Assembly (NCBI GenBank): GCA_021847625.1 | Contig: JAJZQK010000272.1 | Location: 1 to 5,630, forward strand | Direction of reading: 5' to 3' | Origin: Chloroflexota bacterium | GTDB taxonomy: Bacteria > Chloroflexota > FW602-bin22 > JAMCYS01 | Length of the DNA stretch: 5,630 nt | Part shown: piece after piece, positions 4,784 to 5,630 of the stretch | Position numbering within the stretch: position 1 is the first letter of the stretch | Layout: the number at the start of each line of letters is the position of its first letter | Notes under the pieces: generated by a model | Seen by the model: the letters and a program-made list of their open reading frames with translations, nothing else | What the model was told of the DNA's origin: nothing | The model's database searches: none | Program-made: the position numbers and the translations under genes

Positions 4784-5630
4784 TTACACCCCCCAACCCA
4801 GCAACCGTGCTCCCTGGTAGGTGGCTATCCCCATGGCCAGTGACAGTGCCAGCAGGTAGAGCACGGCGAAAGCCGTCCAACGCCAGGACCCCGTCTCCTG
4901 CTGGATCACCCCGACCGTGGCGACACAGGGGATGAAGGTGACCTGAAGGACCAGGAAGGCCAGGGCAGCGGCCGGCGTTAACATGTTAGGCAGCGCCACG
5001 GCGAGACTGCTCTCCTCGCCACCGGCGGTCAGGATGGCCATGGTGGCGAGAGCGTTCTCTTTGGCCACAAAGCTGGCAAGGACGGCCACCATCATCCTCC
5101 AGTCGAGTCCCATCAGCCCGCCCAGCGGCTCCAGCAGCCTTCCCACCTGGGCCAGGTAGCTCTCTTCAATGCTGCCTGCCGGCAGGTCGGCCAGCACCCA
5201 TACCAGCACCGACACGATCAGGATGATCGTCCCCGCCCGCACGACGAAGGCCCTGGTGTGCTGCCACACCTCCAGAGCGATGGTCCGCCAGTTGGGCAGA
5301 TGGTAGAGGGGCATCTCCATGATGAAGGCCGGGCGCTCGCCCCGAAAGAGAGTGCGGTCCAGGAGAACCCCGGAGATCGCCAGCAGGGTGAGGCTCAGGG
5401 CAACCAGCCCCCAGGTCACGAGCGGGGCGGCATCGCCGAAGATCGCTCCGGCAACGAGAACCAACACCACCATCCTAGCGGAGCAGGGTACCAGCGGCGC
5501 CAGCAGGATGGTGAGAAGCCGAGCGCGGTGTGACTGGATGACCCGCGTGCCCAATACGGCCGGCACGTTGCAGCCGAAGCCGAGGAAGAGGGGGAGGAAC
5601 GACTTGCCGTGGAGACCCATCAGGTGCATG
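4784..5630 (-). CDS. feoB: Ferrous iron transport protein B, C-terminal membrane part (5' partial)
   Basis: This is the C-terminal 281 residues of FeoB, an inner-membrane Fe(II) transporter. The G-protein domain and first membrane helices lie beyond the right edge; the ATG at 5629 is internal to the gene. Recognisable family features in order: GLHGKSFLPLFLGFGCNVPA, with the conserved GCN Cys of the first Gate domain; TRVIQSHRARLLTILLAPLV followed by PCSAR; EMPLYHLPNWR ahead of the next helices; AGTIILIVSVLVWVL; FVAKENALATMAIL, corresponding to the family's AKE motif in the second Gate domain; FIPCVATVGVIQQETGSWRW; and a final helix ending LLGWGV. The gene stops at TAA 4786-4784, one base before the feoC-like ATG, so the two were translationally coupled. 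No frameshift is seen. The transposon end lies about 105 bases downstream and leaves feoB itself intact as far as visible. Confidence 0.95.
   Translation of the reverse strand, partial: MHLMGLHGKSFLPLFLGFGCNVPAVLGTRVIQSHRARLLTILLAPLVPCSARMVVLVLVAGAIFGDAAPLVTWGLVALSLTLLAISGVLLDRTLFRGERPAFIMEMPLYHLPNWRTIALEVWQHTRAFVVRAGTIILIVSVLVWVLADLPAGSIEESYLAQVGRLLEPLGGLMGLDWRMMVAVLASFVAKENALATMAILTAGGEESSLAVALPNMLTPAAALAFLVLQVTFIPCVATVGVIQQETGSWRWTAFAVLYLLALSLAMGIATYQGARLLGWGV

Overview
The window is GC-rich by eye, uses GTG and TTG starts freely, and packs its genes tightly. It looks like a bacterial chromosome. An FmdE-family gene, a stand-alone Gate-domain membrane protein and a Feo ferrous-iron system suggest an anaerobe or microaerophile. 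Chloroflexota or a deep-branching Bacillota lineage would fit, but the sequence alone does not settle the phylum.

Layout: (a) 1-1346, + strand: the C-terminal end of a Gate/nucleoside-recognition membrane protein, followed by a two- or three-domain FmdE-like protein with a C-terminal zinc finger, probably one operon. (b) 1347-4678: a complete-looking 3.3-kb transposon. It has imperfect terminal inverted repeats starting 5'-TGT, two related 22-bp sites at each end, and three genes in one direction: a DUF6431-type zinc-ribbon protein, a D,D35E transposase with a Mu-type C-terminal domain, and an ExeA/TniB-like AAA+ ATPase. A hairpin terminator follows the last gene. (c) 4679-5630, - strand: the C-terminal half of ferrous iron transporter FeoB and, one base after its stop, a small winged-helix FeoC-like gene whose 3' part is replaced by the transposon end.

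The transposon therefore lies between two convergent host operons and has clipped both. The last five codons and the stop of the FmdE-like gene, and about the last 21 codons and the stop of the feoC-like frame, are transposon DNA. No target-site duplication is visible next to the inferred ends. Together these suggest a deletion beside the element after insertion, or a recombination product.

Within the element, the three genes form a plausible transposition module: a DDE recombinase, an AAA+ target-selection or activator ATPase, and a zinc-ribbon protein of unknown role. No resolvase, TniQ, Cas or passenger gene is present. The element and its ends are the least ordinary part of the window.
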